Source: Lobosporangium transversale (taxonomy: Eukaryota > Mortierellomycota > Mortierellomycetes > Mortierellales > Mortierellaceae). From it: a stretch of DNA of 64,000 nt. The first letter of the stretch is position 1, and each line of letters opens with the position of its first letter. The notes beneath the pieces are model-generated. The model worked only from the letters and a program-made list of their open reading frames with translations, did no database searches and had not been told where the DNA came from. Shown piece by piece: positions 48,554 to 60,532 of the stretch. The DNA lies in contig NW_019029013.1 of NCBI RefSeq assembly GCF_002105155.1, positions 397,149-461,148 of the forward strand. Reading direction: 5' to 3'. Both the position numbers and the translations under genes were made by a program.

Positions 48554-51500
48554 AAAGAAAAAAAGACCAGATGACCCTTGCTTTCGCGCTCACGCATCCA
48601 TTGGTACAAGACAAGGAAGGAGAAAGAGGTCTGGGACATTTCTTAGCCATTTAATGTATGTATATATATATACTATGGTTTTCTGACAAACGAGGTCCCT
48701 TCCTGCATCAAGGAAAGTATATTATAATATCCGTAGAGCGAAAAAAAAAAAAAAAAAAAAAAAGCAAGAGAGGCTGAGGCTGAGTGACAAGGGGAAATGT
48801 TGATTGGAGACATCTTTCTAAGGTCAGGGGAACTGGACTGGAGGCACTGTGGCTGCACAGTAGAGTATATCCCCCATTTTCCTTTTAATTCTAATATTCC
48901 CGCGGACCCATTGGCGATGGCTGAAACCCTTTTTGCATTGATATTGATATTGCATTATCGAAAACACTCCAATGGTGACTGGAGCTCAGCTCTCTTCTTT
49001 ATAAGGGCTTGTCTAATAGAACTCTGTCGTGGGAGTTTCCTCCTATTGATCAAATCAACCAAGTCCCTAGACCATTTGTTTTCCTCTTTGGGTTGGGACA
49101 GGATTTTCTAATGTCTTACATGTACATGGTCCTATGGATGGATGAAATGTATGATCGGGGCTAGTCTGTTCAATGTTGAAATAGTCCGTAGTCTGTCAAG
49201 TCTATTTTATTTTCTTTGTGTTCAAAATCCAGACGACAAGGACATCATGTGGAAGATGGGAGCACCTATTTAATACTGATTGGTGGTACCTGGATTGATA
49301 AAAATAAGTCTCGTATAAATGATTGGTCCTGAGAAATCTTTCTTTTTTTTATCGGCGATCATAATGTCGACCATGGTCATGCCTCCTTTCTGTGTTTTAT
49401 GTATGAGGGTCAGACATCGACATCGACCATTACTGGAACCATAGAGGATAGAGAACGAACATCCATCTCAGAAAGATCATTCAGACACCATTGCTACTTA
49501 CATGGGACATCATAATGGATTTGGAGGCGATTGATGCGGAAATAAGGACATAATTGGTCTCAATGGAGCCTCTTTTTTTTTTTTTTTTTTTTTTTTTTGG
49601 AGCAATTTGCGTTACGAAATATTAACTACAAAATCAACAAAGATGCGAGTATGGATAATAATGATATGACTATTTGTATATGTCTGATATTCTACATCTG
49701 GAGTTTTCCCTCCAAGGTGATGTTACAAGCACGATGCTACCTGTTTCCATCCATTTCGATTCTGGTAATTTCATTTAAATAAAAAAAAGAAAATATTATT
49801 CTTGGCAATCAAAGCATGGAGGCCATGTGCGTATGCATACATGCATGTCTGCAAGCATCATGCTCTCATGGCTACACTTTTTTACAAGTTCATATCTTGA
49901 AGCGTTGTCACCTTGTAAAGATATTAATAAATGTAATAAATGCTTAAATGCCTATGTTTTATTTTAACCCTTGATTATTGTTGACGGCTATAGTTTTTAA
50001 CAAAGACATGTGGAATAAATAAAAGAAATAAAACAACTTCTAGAATGATAATAAAGAGACACAAAAGAAAATGAGGAGCAACAAGCTTTCATTTTTGTCT
50101 CAACCGACCACAAACCGGATGCTCATGATGTGGATGATGACGACCAAGGGACAAACAACCATGACATACTGACCATAGCTCGGAAGCATGTGCTTGTTTA
50201 ATGGCTTTCGGATGCCCCCACTTCTTTTTAATAAGTGACGAGAATGCTCTTCACATTACATCGTCACCCTCGAAACGACATCAATAACTAGGAAAATCCA
50301 TGACTTTTTACGGATATTCTTTTCTTTCTATTTGTCTCGTGGCTCGAAATGTTGTGAGCGATGTTAAATGAATGCAAGTTATCCATTAATGAATATCTAC
50401 TTAACCGGTCTTTTTCGGAAAATAACATGGGGGCTCTAGGGAGGATCCATATTCATCACATTCGTAAGGAGAATCCCATCTTTTCTGCAATAAATCTATA
50501 TTCCCATGTATTAACATTGGCATTGAAAGTCTCATCCTTCATCTTCCTTAAAAAGTCTCTTTGTTTGTTCATCCCTTTTCCTATGTTCGGCGAGTGATGG
50601 CGAAGATCAAAGCGTTGCTAGTGGAGTAGAAGTGGCGGTGGAGAAAGAGATACACCTAAATTTCTTTCCTAAATACGCATGAATCTTTTGTCACCTTACT
50701 CTGCGCCTCATTTATTTTCTAAAAGCTTACTTCATGGGTCGGGTCTGCGCTCCGATTCTCAATGGGTAGACGTGATCCGGTCCCCTTCAAGTGCATTGGC
50801 ATTATTTCCGCACCGAGGGCGATGCTAATCCGAGACCCATTGCCTCATTTTTTTTGTTTTTTTGTTTCTTATGCCAGGGATCAATTGAGAAACATGAAGT
50901 ACCCTGTTTAACCCTCTACATGATGAGCTTGGTAATAAGAAAAACTAGGAATTAAGCAAGACACCTGAACAAGATGATGCTAAGAATAACAATGGTTAAA
51001 ACAAGGAGTATAAAAGACAGTTCGATTCCCATCATTGCATTGCTATCAGGCCTGATGACTTGATAAATGAAATGATGACAGCGTTTCGTTATCTTTTTTT
51101 TTTCTGCTGATAACATTGTTGATATTGTTGTTGTTGATTATGGTTTTTTTTTTATAGGTTAAGGACGCGATACGTTGGCATTTTTGACCTTGATTCTGAT
51201 TTGGTGTCATATAAACTCCTCCCCCTGATACCTTGTCTTCAATGGGTAATGGAAACTGGAGTACAATCTGTCTATCAATTTCTATTCTCATTACAAGCAG
51301 AACTACGAGACATTACGCTCGTTTGAGCTTACGCATATTTTACATAGATCATCAAAAGACTTTTTTCTTTTTACTTCTATGCATGTAGGTGTGTATATTA
51401 CAGACAACAAGGACAGTGTTCGGACAATGAATAAAATCCTTCATGCTGTTGCTTTTTGCCCTAATCTAGACAACAAGTGGGGATCGCCAGATCAGACCGG

Positions 51501-52222
51501 AGAGCAGAGACCAGACTAGGCCAGGCTAGAGAATGAGAGTGCTTTAATAAAATAGTGAATGACCAGTCATTGTAGAGGAGAGCGAAAGCCGTTTCGTTCG
51601 TTCATTAGCTCGGGTCAGAGACATGGAGAGAAGCTTGCCTTGATGCAGGATATGTGCGGGATATGTTAAATAAATAGAACCATATGATGATAATAATAAG
51701 CAATTGAATAAAGAGGATTGTATTGCATATGTCATATGAACATCGATATATCAGAGTAAAATAAAGTATATATTGTGGAAATAAAATAAAATAAAATAGA
51801 ACTATAAACGAGATTGCATAAAAGATAAAATAAAGTAAAAGAATAAGGAACCAATCCTTTAAAATACATTTCAATTCAATTCAAAGGTTGAGATTGCTTT
51901 TTTTTTTTTTTTCCTTCCTCCCCATTCACCCCCCAATAGGTTTCTTTTTTTCACATACTTGTCTCTTATTTGCTTCTTTGTCCCTTGTCTTCCATTTTTC
52001 TTTGTCCTCCCTTTCTTTCCTCTTTTCTCTTCTCTCTTTCTTGTCTTTTACTTCAAACAGCGCTACATTATATAATACTCCATCCTCACAAAGATATCCC
52101 CATTATTTGTGTAGATCACACACACATTCTCTTTCTTTCACTTCTACATCCATCTCAGTCTTCTCTCTATCTTTCTCTACTAGTCATATCGATACTCATT
52201 CCTCGGGATTCATTCTGCCAAC
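46959..52222. other. Gene-poor stretch of about 5.3 kb
   Basis: Homopolymers (near 47201, 48522, 48740 and 49572) and mixed AT-rich sequence. Candidate frames at 47879-48085 (minus) and 48797-49111 (plus) lack family features. A GC-richer segment at 50731-50850 has inverted repeats and a T run (see findings). The last 320 nt are the CT-rich leader of the next gene. Confidence 0.5.
51898..52222 (+). promoter_or_regulatory. Pyrimidine-rich leader of the MGNFKV protein gene
   Basis: About 300 nt dominated by C and T (CTTTCTTTCC-type tracts) directly before the ATG at 52223, similar in style to the leaders at 25350-25510 and 58020-58140. Confidence 0.45.
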
Positions 52223-53422
52223 ATGGGGAACTTCAAAGTCCTTTACTCCTTCATTAGCAACCGCGTCCTCCCTAGAGCTAACAGTGACGATAGCGCCGTT
52301 TCTGTTACTTCCCAAGAAACTTGCTCTGACTACCCTAATTATCATCATAAACAGCATCGTCGCCACTACAGCGACACCTCTTCTGCAATCTTACACAAAG
52401 AGGCGATCCAACAACTCTTTCCTTGCGAAGATCGACACTCCTTTAACCCACACTACCAGCACAACCTCCACTCCACTTCTCCAATATACTCCACTCCTCC
52501 TTCACTTTCTTCTTCACCCACAAATTCATCTCCTTCCTCTACAACCTCGTCCTCATCTCAAGCATCCTCCACATCAAGACCTTATTACCACTATAACTCT
52601 TCTTCCAGACGATCATTATCATCTCCACACACGCGTCAGCAGTATCAACACCTTCAGCAACAACATCAACATCAGCAGCAGAAGCAAAGACAGCAGCAAC
52701 AGCAACATTCTCGCAGCTATAGCTATAATCGTCAACAGGCCAGACGACAAAACCATCAACGAAGTTACGTTAATCAGCCATATTTCGAGTCGCCCTCGCT
52801 CGAAGATGATTTGGTGATCGGTTATGATAACCAGCGTATCTTTTATGAGTCTGGTGCCTCAGCCTCCATGACTCGCGTTCATCCCAATGGCTCACCCTCA
52901 TATCCTTCTTCTCCGACCTCATCCATGTCTTCAGCCTTTGCTCGCCAGCAACAACAACAACAACAACAACAACAACAACGCTTGCAAGGACATCGTCGGA
53001 CGGCCAGTCACATCTCTGCTTCCTACTCCGTGTCGGAGAATGAAAGTACATCTTCTCCTGCGTCTCGATCTCTTGTTACATCAACCGCCTTACATGCATC
53101 GCCTGCTGTTGTCAAAGCAAACATGCTTCCAAGCATCTCCGAAGTCACTGTCGCTGCATTTGTTCAGGACGAAGAAGATGTTGACTCTGTTTCGGCTCTC
53201 GAGAATCGCTCTTCGGGCTCGGCCTCGGGCTCGGCCTCGCGTGCGTCCGAATCATCAAATGATTCTCCGACGACAGCTAAACAATCATTGATGCGTATTG
53301 CCCGATGCAGTTCTCGTCAAGACAACTGGTGTCCTCTCCAGGCCGGTCAATGGACTCGCCATTATGCTGAAACGCGTTCTTTTGGCATGATGACTGATGG
53401 TCGTCGTGCCAGACGTCTCTAA
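52223..53422 (+). CDS. Low-complexity Ser/Gln-rich protein
   Basis: Intronless, 399 residues, starting MGNFKVLYSFISNRVLPRAN at an ATG in context CCAACATGG. It has a Gly2, but residue 6 is Val rather than Ser or Thr, so N-myristoylation is uncertain. Most of the protein is Ser, Gln, His and Pro-rich. It has poly-Gln runs and RRTASHISASYS and RRSLSSP sites typical of phosphorylated regulators. The C-terminus is more ordered and basic (RQDNWCPLQAGQWTRHYAET, then GRRARRL). No domain is recognised. The stop runs into about 25 A. Confidence 0.72.
   Translation: MGNFKVLYSFISNRVLPRANSDDSAVSVTSQETCSDYPNYHHKQHRRHYSDTSSAILHKEAIQQLFPCEDRHSFNPHYQHNLHSTSPIYSTPPSLSSSPTNSSPSSTTSSSSQASSTSRPYYHYNSSSRRSLSSPHTRQQYQHLQQQHQHQQQKQRQQQQQHSRSYSYNRQQARRQNHQRSYVNQPYFESPSLEDDLVIGYDNQRIFYESGASASMTRVHPNGSPSYPSSPTSSMSSAFARQQQQQQQQQQQRLQGHRRTASHISASYSVSENESTSSPASRSLVTSTALHASPAVVKANMLPSISEVTVAAFVQDEEDVDSVSALENRSSGSASGSASRASESSNDSPTTAKQSLMRIARCSSRQDNWCPLQAGQWTRHYAETRSFGMMTDGRRARRL
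52945..52979 (+). repeat. (CAA)n coding microsatellite
   Basis: Eleven or twelve CAA codons in a row encoding poly-Gln; likely length-variable between strains. Confidence 0.9.
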
Positions 53423-53903
53423 AAAAAAAAAAAAAAAAAAAAAAAGAATTTATCAGGATTGCCTGTCAAATTTTGTGCACCCCTGGCTTTTTTTTTTTTT
53501 TTTTTTTTTTACACATGCACAACAATTGTTTATTTTTTCCCTTCTTTCCACCCCTCGGGTCTTTGGCATGAGATGGGAAGTCAGTTATTGATTACAAAAA
53601 ATCCAATATGCTCTCCCTGCTCTACTCTTTCAGCATGGCATAGCCCATATGTCAAACATTCCTTCTCTCCTTTTTCTGTTTGTCATCCTTTTAACATTTA
53701 GATCTTGTATATTTATTTCTTTTTATTCTTTCCATGTATTTTTAAACCTTTCAGAGCTGAAAGTGTTTCCTCGCTCTGTCATCTTTTCTTTGTACATTTA
53801 CATAGGGCTTATTTTCTTTTTCCTTTCTTCTGTAGTTGTAGTCTTTGTAACAAAATATATAATAATAATAATAATAAATCACGCGAATAAATAATACTAC
53901 ATA

Positions 53904-53929
53904 ATATATATATATATATATATATATAT
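53904..53929. repeat. (AT)n microsatellite
   Basis: Uninterrupted AT dinucleotides, preceded at 53859-53878 by an (ATA)n repeat. Confidence 0.9.
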
Positions 53930-55531
53930 TTATCACTGTCTATTTGTCTCTGATGCACATGTCCAATCACGTCTGTAGAAATTGTTTAACGATGAACCTA
54001 AAGAACATTGCGGTTGATCTATCCTCAGATGGGTAATCTGTATCCTCATGGTCTTGTCATATCATCGAAGATAGAAAAAAGGCCCTCTTTTTTCTTTTTT
54101 ATTTGAGACTAGTCTATTCTAGCCTAGCCAAGCTTAGTCTTGCCGACCCTGAAAATTCTGTGATAAGGAACAAAAAAAAAGGGCCCTTCATTGGATCCGC
54201 CAAAAACCCTTTTATTATCGTCCAATGTTTCTTTTCAGTTGCTATAGACCCCTTAATAGATGGGTTTGGCTACGAGAGTCAAATCAAATGCTACTGGAAA
54301 GACAGATTACTTAAGCTTACACATTCTGAAGTGAACAAGTTCGAGCTGACTGACCATAGCATTTGTTGGATCTAAGTAATGAGGAAAAAGTTGCCTCTTC
54401 GGAACAAACAAGCCGTTATATTCTATGAACCTTTAGATCTTCCGTCCATATGTAGAATCACAACTGTAAAGCGATGCATGTGTTACGGTTGTAGGATCAG
54501 TGAATTTGCTCCTATTAGTTAGCGGAATCTTTTTTTTTTTTTTAAATAGCAGTGATCGAAAAAAGAACTTTTAGACAAAGAATCAAGGGATGCCGGTATC
54601 AATGAAACGCGTCTTTTTACTAACTTGACGATCTTGTAATGACATCGACTAAAAAAAAAAAATACATGTCATGGTGCAGCATCCAATATTGCTCTTTCCA
54701 ATCTTTTGTGGTGTCCACATGTCATCATGTCATGATGCATCGGTATCCGGTGTACATGTACATGTACAGGCTTTTTTTCTTTTCCTTTCCCCACACATCA
54801 CCATCGTATTCCTACTTCTTCGGGAAAATAAAGCGATGTGTTGTTTGATTTGCTCTTTATTCTCTGTAATCAAAGAGGCTGGGCAGATCAAAAAAAAATT
54901 TTTTTTTGTCTACCTTACACGTATTCTTCTCCATGTTGTACATGTTCATGTAGCTTGAAACTGACAGTGGACGGGACCTGAATCTTTTTTTTTTTTTTTT
55001 TTTTTTTTTCATCCCCAAGAAAAAGTTTTTTTTATGGCTGACATAGTGTTGCATGTCCAGAAATATGTGTTGCGGTTAGAAAGGGTGAAAGATGAATGCT
55101 CATGCAAGGGGTTTTATTTTACACCAGATATTATTCAGATGGAGGAGGCGGTGAATGAAAGAAAGTGTGGGAGGAAAATTTTTTTTTATTTTCTTTCATC
55201 TCTTTTTTTTCAACACCGAGGTCTTTTTTTTTTTTTTTTTTGTATTCAGACATTGCTCTCTCCCTCTTCTCCCCCCCTACTTCTTCTTGCCATACTGTTG
55301 AGTTGTTGAACACATGCACAATGATGCGAGTTTACATCTTTTTTTTCTTTCTTCTCTCTTCCTGAGGCATTTTTTTTTTAAAGATATTGATGGCCATATA
55401 ACCTTTAATGGCATGGAAGAAGGTTTGTTTATTTTTATTTTGTTTTCGCCTTTACTTTTGCCCTTTTTGCATTCTGCAAAATGAACGCTAACATGAACGG
55501 AGCCAAAAAAAAAAAAAAAAAAACCACCCTT

Positions 55532-55533
<2 letters not shown>

Positions 55534-55564
<31 letters not shown>
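55534..55564. repeat. (TA)n microsatellite
   Basis: About fifteen uninterrupted TA units in intergenic DNA. Confidence 0.9.
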
Positions 55565-55573
<9 letters not shown>

Positions 55574-56255
55574 TACTCTATTTACGTATAGAGTCGCATG
55601 GTCGTGTGGATAAGGAACGAAGAAGCTCTCAGCTTGAAGAGTTTTTTACATTATACAAATGCACCAACATTCATCTGTCTTTAAAAAAAAGGCTTCTCCG
55701 AATATCCGAAATATTAAGATGCAGCTCTCCACTCGCGTGGCATTAAAAATAAAAAAGAAAAAAAAAGGGAATATAAACTAGCTATCCTAGACTACATGTA
55801 CGCGTCTCTTGGATGATGCGTAGTCTATCACCATTGACTCCCAATAGCAGATTTTAGCATACACAAGACTTGTCACGTTATGTATATATAATCCCTTCTC
55901 ACCCCTTCTTTCCCTCCTCCCGTACCGCAGCAACAATACACATGCACTGTTGTATAAAGATATTTGTATACAAGCAATTTTTTGCCACAAAAAAAAACGA
56001 CTGCGCCAAGAGGTGGTTTTGTAGACTATGCCTACAAATAACAAGTAAAATGTAAATAGATATTATTTATATATACATATATATGTATTTTATTTTATTT
56101 TTTCTCACACCTTTTCTTTTTTCCCACGTTTGCAAATAAAGAAAATAGAAAAAAAAAAAGTCGCACGATCATCTTTAATTGATTTTTGCTCTAAACCGAT
56201 TTAACTTGCCACCACTTGTACCCATCTTTAACACGATTATCAAATCAGGGTCAGG

Positions 56256-56290
<35 letters not shown>

Positions 56291-56296
<6 letters not shown>

Positions 56297-57231
56297 GGCG
56301 CTGTTTGTGTGTCCACAAGCCTTGCACTTTCGTAGCTCAATTTCTGCAGCATAGCGTTTGATCACAGGCGCAAGTTGCTTGCCCAAGTCCACACAATGGA
56401 ATGAGTCTTCATATACAATTTCCTTGCATTGTTCACAATACCATCTCAGGCGATCTATTGCATTCAAAATATATTTAAATAAAAAATAGTCCGCCTTATT
56501 TTAGTCCGCCTTACTTTTTTCACCAAACAGTCTCGAGATAGTGCATGCATGTATTGTCGTGCTTCTTACCAAGGGCTTCAGCAGGTCTCTGACGTTCAAT
56601 AACGATGCCGACTGTGTCTGCAAAGCGGACTGGGTTATGGGGTGTATTAGCTAAATATTCAACAGATGGGCACAGATATTCACACAGACATATACATGCG
56701 CGTCAAAGAAAAAAAATAAGTTAACCACTTTCACTCGTAAAACAGCTCTTTTTTTTTTTTTTTTTTCTTATCAATTCGTCTCATCGTCTGTTGATTCCTT
56801 ACCAGGCAAGAGGAACATTTCACCTTCCTTGATTGGAATATCTTTAAATTCACCATTGTCAACGACTTTAAGCAACATGTCACCCTTGTACTGATAGAAC
56901 CATTCCTATAAAAAAACACACAATCGACATGATTCAGTCTCATAATGTCAACATCTTTTTTTTTTTTTTTTTTTGTAAAAAAGCTTTGCAGGCATGAAGT
57001 CGAGATATAAATGCACATGTATACATATAAATATGTAAACACATTTTTTTCATCTCTTTCTATTTTTCTAACCTCAGTCTCGTTGACATGGTAATCAGTT
57101 CGAGCATTTGGTCCGCCTACAGCCATGATGATAAAATCACCCCGTTGGACCAGGTAGTTATTGACTGGTGGCTGCAACTTGTCAGCATGTTCTTCGATCC
57201 ATTTACCAAAGTTGATGGGAAGTGCAAGCAT
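56291..57231 (-). CDS. BNA1: 3-hydroxyanthranilate 3,4-dioxygenase
   Basis: Four minus-strand exons (57231-57073, 56905-56803, 56650-56570, 56454-56291) join in phase to 168 residues; yeast Bna1 has 177. It starts [20 protein letters not shown]. The cupin iron ligands are present: His48 and Glu54 in [18 protein letters not shown], and His92 in [15 protein letters not shown]. The C-terminus keeps two Cys pairs (WYCEQC and KCKACGH), the rubredoxin-like second metal site of fungal and bacterial members. The enzyme opens the ring of 3-hydroxyanthranilate with O2, leading to quinolinate in the kynurenine route to NAD. It is a soluble cytosolic protein. It is divergent from the purine permease gene. 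The stop is followed directly by a long A run on its own strand. Confidence 0.95.
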
Positions 57232-57233
57232 GA

Positions 57234-57264
<31 letters not shown>

Positions 57265-58236
57265 GAAATTGATTGAATAGTGACAATGAGAATGAGAAGG
57301 AAGAACACAGAGTTGAATGATGATCTTTCAGTTATTGCTGCACTTGAATGGTACAAAGAGAGAATGGAGGATAAAAAAGCACAAGTCCTTGACGTTGGTG
57401 GGAAAAAAAAAAAGCAGCAGAAAATTAAAATGACGCGCGGGCGATGACTGTGCGCAGACCCTAATTGCCAACTTAGTCACCAACACGTCAAAGTAGTAGT
57501 GCAAGCTAATGCCTCTAGTCTAGCATCTAAACTAGCAAAAAATAACTTTCATTACAAAAGACGGGTATCTGATGATGGTGAAGCAGTAAAGCCCCCTTCT
57601 GGATCTGTCTTTACAGACATACCCAATGAATAATGTTAAATATATATATATATTATAATATATTTATAATATGTATACATTTACATCTTTATCTCCCAAG
57701 ACGTAAAAGGATAACAATAAATTATACAACATTCCTTTCTTCGGAAGCAGCCGGCTGTTTTCTGTCTTTTTTTAATTCGCTCGCATGGTCATGTCACACA
57801 GACATCGTCCCAGTTCCAAGAAACCGTTTGCTTTATAGTTGTAGGCCCGATCCTTCCTTTCGATCCACTCAGCACTTATTCCGCCTATCACTGACTCTTA
57901 AAACTTAAAAGAACAAATGAATGTTATGCCATGCAGCCTTGGAAAGAAAAAAAGATGCTTCCCCGCGCTCAATGGCGTTATCCCATGTTGCTGTTATTGT
58001 TGACAACATTAGACTAAAAAAATAGATTGTCCGTCTTCCTTTTTCTTTTTTCTTTTCTCTTTTTCTTTTTTCTTTCTCTTCTGTCTTCTCACTTATCCTT
58101 CATCACTTCTGGAGAAAGAAAGGTCTTTCTTTATTCTTTCACGATCATAACCATCAATCATCCTTTTTTTTTTTACTCGTATTCGTAAACTCATACACAA
58201 GGATAAAAAAAAAACAATTGATCGACCAGTTTTCTA
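57232..58236. other. Divergent promoter region between BNA1 and the purine permease
   Basis: About 1 kb, no supported gene. An A run follows BNA1's start (57237-57264). A CT-rich tract (58030-58090) precedes the permease start. Confidence 0.5.
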
Positions 58237-60379
58237 ATGACTGGGATTGTCGCTCGCCTCAACACAGCCATCGCCAAATCATTTATCGGGCGATGGTTCT
58301 TGCTCGAGGGATCATCTCATCCTCGGGCTCGTGCCAACACTCGTTTCTCCACAGAGATCCGAGCTGGTTTCGCAACCTTCGTCACCATGGCATATATCAT
58401 CTCAGTTAATGCCCTCATTATCTCCGACACTGGTGGAACTTGTGAGTGTGATTTCGATCCAATGGACCCTCTTAAAGGTGGTGCTGCTGCAGCCGGAGGG
58501 GGAGTCCCGGGAGCAAGTGCGGCCAACAGGATTGCATATTGTGGTTCTAATCCAGAATACATGGCCTGTGTGGACATCATCCGGAAAGACATGATTGTTG
58601 CCACAGCAGCCATGGCTTGTATTGCATCAACTGCTATCGGTATCTTTTCAAATTTGCCTTTAGGCTTGGCTCCTGGGTAAGGGCAAAAAAAAAAAAAAAA
58701 AAAAAAAAATTGCTAACAAAGATGTTAGTTGGTGTCGTATTGTTATATTGATGCAATTAGTGCTAATGACACGATGGTTTTGTCACTTCTCTTAAAAAAA
58801 ATTTTTTTTTAGAATGGGAATTAATGCTTATTTCACCTACACAGTCGTTGGAAAGTTTGGAAGTGGCAAGATCAGCTACAGAGTTGCTTTGGCGGCTGTC
58901 TTTATCGAAGGTATTATCTTCTTGATCCTCTCAATCCTTGGACTTCGTCAATGGCTCGCTCGCTGTATCCCTCGTAATATCAAGGTCGCCACAGGAGTCG
59001 GCATTGGTATTTATTTGACATTCATTGGAATGCAGTCTTCTGCCGGTATTGGTCTCATCCGTGCAGATCCTGCGACCTTGGTGACTCTTGGAGGCTGTAA
59101 TGCAGAATATCTGGATGCTTCGGGCGTATGTACCGCTGGTCGAATGGAGTCCCCCAGGACATGGATGGGTGTCTTGGGTCTCTTCTTAATCTCTATCCTG
59201 GGCATGTACAGAGTCAAAGGATCGATCCTGATTGGTATCCTCTTTGTCGCAATTGTCTCTTGGTTCAGAAACACTGAGGTCACATATTTCCCGTATGATG
59301 CTGCGGGCAACAGTCGGTTTGATTACTTCAAGCAGGTGGTTAATTTCCATACAATCCAAAAGACATTGGGAGTCATGCAGTTTGAGCTCAACTCGGGAGA
59401 ATTTTGGCTCGCACTCATCACATTTCTCTACGTCGATATCCTGGACACCACAGGCACCATGTTCTCGATGGCTCAATTTGCAGGATTCATGGACCCTAAA
59501 ACTGGAGACTTTGAGGGATCTACACCAGCTTTCATCACAGATGCACTCTGTGTTTCCTTGGGTGCTGTTTTCGGTACCTCGGATGTCACGGCCTTTGTTG
59601 AGTCTGGTGCTGGTATCACCGAGGGCGGACGCACAGGCTTGACCGCTGTGATGACAGGATTCTGTTTTTTCATCTCCCTCTTCTTTGCGCCCATCTTCTC
59701 GGCGATCCCACCTTGGGCGACAGGCCCTGCCTTGATCTTTGTTGGGTCCTTGATGACAAAGTCGGTCACTGATATCAACTTTAACTACGTTGGTGATTCC
59801 ATCCCTGCGTTCTTGACCCTGGTCATGATGCCATTGACGTACAATATCGCCTATGGCTTACTAGCAGGCTTGTTGGCTGCAATCGTCATCAACGGCACAG
59901 TCTTTATCATTGAAAAGCTCTCGAGAGGACGATTGGTTCCACCAAACAAGAATGAGCGTGATCCTATCATGTCCTTCCGCATGGGCCCACAGGGTGAAGG
60001 AGTGCTGCCTCCATGGTTAGTCCGCTTGATCAGGAGATTCAAGGGTCAGGATCCCTTAGAGCATGTCGAACATGGCATTGGAGCTGGAGCCTCACAGGAG
60101 ACTTTGCCTACACCCGATACAAAAGTAACATCGCATATCAAGGATGCATCTGTCAGTGCCGGCGCTGATACTGGTGTTGGTGCTGGCGCTGGCGCTGGAG
60201 CTAGTGCTAATAGAAGCAATGGTGATGGCGCCATCGGCTCAACAGGAGATGTTGAGATTAACAAAGAAAAGATATCAGAGAACCAGCCATCGACAACATC
60301 GGGTGCCGAATACGCACAAACCCGCAGAACTAGCCATCATCGTGTCAACACAGGATCTGACCGCCGTGATGACTTGTAG
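58237..60379 (+). CDS. AzgA-type hypoxanthine/adenine/guanine permease
   Basis: Exons 58237-58676 and 58813-60379 give 668 residues. The join restores LGLAPGMGINAYFTYTVV, the first signature of the family. Other hallmarks are TEIRAGFATFVTMAYIISVN, ATGVGIGIYLTFIGMQ, FLYVDILDTTGTMFSMAQFA, TSDVTAFVESGAGITEGGRT and YNIAYGLLAGLLAAIVING. These match Aspergillus AzgA and bacterial adenine/guanine permeases (NCS2/AzgA-like, 14 membrane segments). It imports purine bases with protons at the plasma membrane. A loop of about 30 residues between the first two segments (Gly/Ala-rich, Cys-containing) is longer than in bacterial relatives. The C-terminal 120 residues are hydrophilic, with a Gly/Ala repeat. 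Confidence 0.93.
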
Positions 60380-60532
60380 TTCGTCATATCATCATCTTTT
60401 TTTTTTTTTTTATTCCTTCCTTCTTCTTCTACTCTTCATCAACGCTGCCATCTTACTTTAAAGCATTTTCATAACAACTGTCCATGTAATCATTTATCCA
60501 TAATAATAAAAGCGCTTAAAATATTTTTCTAC

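Larger units (their letters stand above)
53423..56290. other. Intergenic region, about 2.9 kb, between convergent genes
   Basis: Contains (ATA)n, (AT)n and long T runs. No supported gene; short frames are poly-Phe or poly-Lys driven. Confidence 0.5.

Noticed and set aside
48797-49111. Plus-strand 104-residue frame in the gene-poor stretch
   Set aside because: No recognisable motif; composition resembles translated noncoding DNA and it ends without context.
51015-51045. GTTCGATTCCC resembling a tRNA T arm
   Set aside because: No complementary stem and no upstream A box or cloverleaf could be found.
51888-52817. 309-residue plus-strand frame starting in the CT-rich leader
   Set aside because: The first part is translated pyrimidine tract and the rest is a shifted frame of the gene at 52223.
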